A stretch of 64,000 nucleotides of DNA from Triplophysa rosa (Eukaryota; Chordata; Actinopteri; Cypriniformes; Nemacheilidae), in contig NC_079906.1 of the NCBI RefSeq assembly GCF_024868665.1, forward strand, positions 9,177,767 to 9,241,766, given 5' to 3'. Made by a program: the position numbers and the translations under genes. Below the pieces are notes generated by a model. It saw only the letters and a program-made list of their open reading frames with translations, was not told the DNA's origin and did no database searches. Numbering within the stretch: position 1 is the stretch's first letter; each line of letters begins with the position of its first letter. Below are positions 61,421 to 64,000 of this stretch, one piece after another.

Positions 61421-63922
61421 ATGGAGGCCAAATCAACAGGTTAGTCATGACGATGAGAAATGTCGGCGCTGGTTGTCTGTAATATTAATGTAATGTTGTG
61501 GAAAGTTAATGTGGGTTGTAGTGACATGTTCATAATTTCTCATATAATGACTTGTTTACACAGATTGTGACTGATTTTGGAGTTGTTTTAGAGAGTAACG
61601 TTACTTTGAATGTTTAGTAGTAAAAGTAATGGAAGTCATTAAAAACTAAAAGTGAAACGTCTATTTTACTAATAGATTGCGGACCAGGTTCGTCTAGCCT
61701 GAAACCAATTGGCCCTCAAGAACCAGCTGACTCTCAGCCAGCACGTGAGTACTGTCATTGGCTGTGTCCGAAACAGCCCCCTATACCCTAATATTGTGCA
61801 CTATTTGAGGTGAAAATTTTGAGTATGAGTGGTGTCCGAATTCATAGTGGACATTATTGAGTGCACTCAATCAATCCCATGATGCATCATAATAACGAGT
61901 GTACAACCGATGTACTATCACCGCTAGCTGCTAGCAATCTATCGTGATGCTCGCGCTGAATTAATTCCCTCTCCTCGGCAGAAGATTGCTCCCACAGCGT
62001 TTCCAGTTACCGATCGTGTCCAAATTTACTCACTCGTTACTCACTCGTCCTTAAAGTGGACTATAATAGTGAACTAACGTAGGGAATAGTGAATGAGGGT
62101 ATAGTGGGCGATTTCGGACAGTGTCCCGGTTCATTTTTATTCCGTCCTGCTTTTTATTGTCAGCTTCACACCTGTGCCTGTTACCCTAATGAGTGTACCA
62201 AGCATTTATGCAATACCTTTTAAGCCAAGCTCACATTACACAACTTTAAACGTCGGCCGATTGCTGAGCTGTTCAGACTACATGACTTGCTCTCTGTGAA
62301 ATCTGGAGTCTATAAGTTGTTAATGTGTTCACAGTACGTGACACTAAGTAAATCATCTGCAAGCTGTTTGCTTGATGATCTGCTCGGAAAAACCTAGAAA
62401 ATAAAAAAACAAAGGATATGGGTGAAAGAATGGATCAGCTTACGGGGGCATTTCCGGTGACCTCAACTAGTGATGCGCGGGTCGTTTCATAACCGATATG
62501 CTCATAATATCAGTTAGAAAAAAATTTGAAAATGCATTTCTCATAGTGGTCTCAGACTTTTAGACCCCACTGTATCTCAAAGTAAATGAGACAACAGTCA
62601 GCTAACCTTCTTTTATGCTTTTTCACCAGCCTAAGGGCGAGCGTCTACCTAAAGAAGTAGCTATAAATCTGGAGCTAACTAAATCTGAGACATGCCCTTA
62701 CATTGTTCAAATGTACGACTGGTTTGTGGAAGATAAGCTTATCATGACAATGGAATACCCACGGCCATGCGAGACCTTGTATGATTTCATCAGGCGTCAT
62801 CCAAGTCTTCTGGGTGAAAACCTGGCATGTCATTTGATGAGCCAAGCAATAACAGCAGCCAAATACTGGATTGGCCACGGTGTCAACCATGGTGACTTGT
62901 CATGGACCAACGTCTTGATCAATACAGATATGATGCAGGTGAAAATTATAGACTTTGGATGCGGCAGGCTTATCTCAAGTATCAACGACCAAGACGAAGG
63001 ATACTGTGGTGAGTTTCTGTGTTGCCATAGCATTAAGTCCAGATGTGATGACACTTTTATAAAAACTGTAGCCAAGCTTTGTGTTCCCCCGGTAACACAT
63101 TAGCAAAACTTACAGGGATGATTGATGCCATTATTCTGTGACTTGAAGGACTTTTGCTAATGTTTTGCTCACTTCTTGCTTACGTTACAGACCGAGCTAA
63201 TGCGGTTGCAGATACCGTCTGTGGTTTGGGTAGAACTCTGGCACTATTGGTGGGTTGCTGTTGCTTCACTGGCAACACTCACACCCACATCGTATCTGAA
63301 GGTAAGAGAACAGCACTAACAAAAACATTATTACATGTTAAATGCAAACTAAGCTTCTGCAGTGTTTCTGGGTGTTCTCACCAAATAACTTCCCAGGTAT
63401 AAATTAAAAGGAAAATGTAGGATATTGCTTCTTAAACTTTAAAACACACCCCATAAGTGCTTAACAAATGTATTAGACCACCACTTAATGTCTCTGTAAT
63501 GGTTAATCCAGCAGTATGTGTCAACTCTTTAGTCACAGTAGTATTTCTAATGCTAAAATATCATAATTGCGGTTTTCCATGAATTTACCAATGTACTTTT
63601 ATACAAGAAAAATTGTAAAGCACCTTATTTTTTTATTCAGATGCCCATTATGTTATTTAACATAAAGCAAGATTTTGACAGATTCCTAAAATGTGTGTTT
63701 CCTCTAAGGTGGTCTAATAAATTTGTTAAACACTGTTATAACCTGCCTATTTCAGTGTTATAAATGACAGTGTGTTATAAAGAACATAAATGACTATCTA
63801 GTGCTCTTGCCCATTCAGAATGCCATGACTTGATAAAACGGAGCATGGAACCAGCCGACAGGCTCACATTAGATGAGTTCTCGGATCACGAGTGGTTCAA
63901 GCTGGGAGAAGCTCGAGAGTAA
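61421..63922 (+). pseudogene. Pim-like kinase copy lacking the ATP-binding exons
   Basis: Exons homologous to the minus-strand gene: 61421-61439 (ATG, MEAKST), 61676-61744 (QEPADSQPA), 62630-63008 (379 nt, the same length as its partner; NHGDLSWTNVLIN, DFGCGRL), 63191-63301 (VADTVCGLGRTL) and 63819-63922 (PADRLTLDEFSDHEWFKLG, stop TAA). The two exons for the glycine loop and VAIK lysine are absent between 61745 and 62629, where a MITE and unrelated sequence lie. Joining 61744 (phase 1) to 62630 (phase 0) breaks the frame. The 3' exons themselves are free of stops, so decay is recent or a different 5' end is used. Like its partner, it lacks APE/PPE. Confidence 0.8.
61765..62120. repeat. MITE with TGTCCGAAA ends
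   Basis: Inverted ends 'tgtccgaaacagccccctat' and '…gcgatttcggaca', with the inside containing 'tatagtgaatgagggtata'-like palindromic sequence. It sits where the N-lobe exons of the kinase copy should be. Confidence 0.75.
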
Positions 63923-63971
63923 TTTTTCCATACTGCATTTTGGTTTATTTAGAGTTTTGCTGTGTTTTGAG

Positions 63972-64000
63972 TAGGGCTGCAACTAACGATTATTTTGATA
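63972..64000. repeat. Start of a hAT-type MITE cut by the window end
   Basis: TAGGGCTGCAACTAACGATT, the well-known terminus of an abundant vertebrate hAT-derived repeat, runs to the last base of the window. Confidence 0.7.

Noticed and set aside
1..64000. CRISPR arrays, operons, bacterial promoters or terminators
   Set aside because: Spliced genes, SINEs and vertebrate MITEs show a eukaryotic nuclear genome; repeats lack spacer structure.

Overview
This is a 64 kb piece of a vertebrate nuclear genome, almost certainly a teleost and most likely a cyprinid (zebrafish/carp lineage). The evidence is interrupted genes with short, well-spaced exons, AT-rich non-coding DNA, very dense DNA transposons and MITEs of fish type (Tc1/mariner, hAT, TTAA-flanked palindromes), tRNA-derived SINEs, and Pim-like kinase copies of the kind expanded in cyprinids. 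Most open frames longer than 60 codons are not genes; the genes were found by reading exons with splice sites.

Layout. (1) 1-7.6 kb: a four-exon plus-strand gene of unknown function whose last exon carries a degenerate D-I-T repeat; its first intron holds an AT-rich minisatellite. (2) 7.6-11 kb: intergenic, with a palindromic MITE and a SINE piece. (3) 11.06-14.9 kb: arpc5l, an Arp2/3 complex subunit gene, complete in four exons and about 150 aa; its first intron reads as a minor-spliceosome AT-AC (U12) intron. (4) 16.9-32.7 kb: golga1 (golgin-97) on the minus strand, 22 coding exons, about 852 aa, tail-to-tail with arpc5l as in human. Its introns hold a Tc1-like element with a dead transposase, many TTAA palindromic MITEs, two SINEs and a roughly 0.5 kb duplicated block.

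(5) 33.7-55 kb: a transposon graveyard. It holds an element built of AACGTT-motif arrays, two Tc1-like remnants, a broken multi-exon transposase gene of CACTA/Transposase_21 type on the minus strand (40.6-46.5 kb) carrying nested insertions, and, about 420 bp away and head-to-head with it, plus-strand exons ending in a BEN domain (46.9-51.5 kb). A palindrome of about 2.05 kb lies at 52.0-54.07 kb.

(6) 55.5-64 kb: two Pim-like kinase genes arranged head-to-head. The minus-strand copy (55.5-60.2 kb) has a readable frame of about 533 aa, a threefold-duplicated N-terminal exon and an activation segment lacking an APE/PPE motif. The plus-strand copy (61.4-63.9 kb) has lost the two exons for the ATP-binding loop and the VAIK lysine and no longer joins in frame.

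The housekeeping genes (actin nucleation, trans-Golgi tethering) look intact. The interesting material is the U12 intron, the divergent kinase pair and its exon triplication, and the transposase/BEN-domain head-to-head unit.
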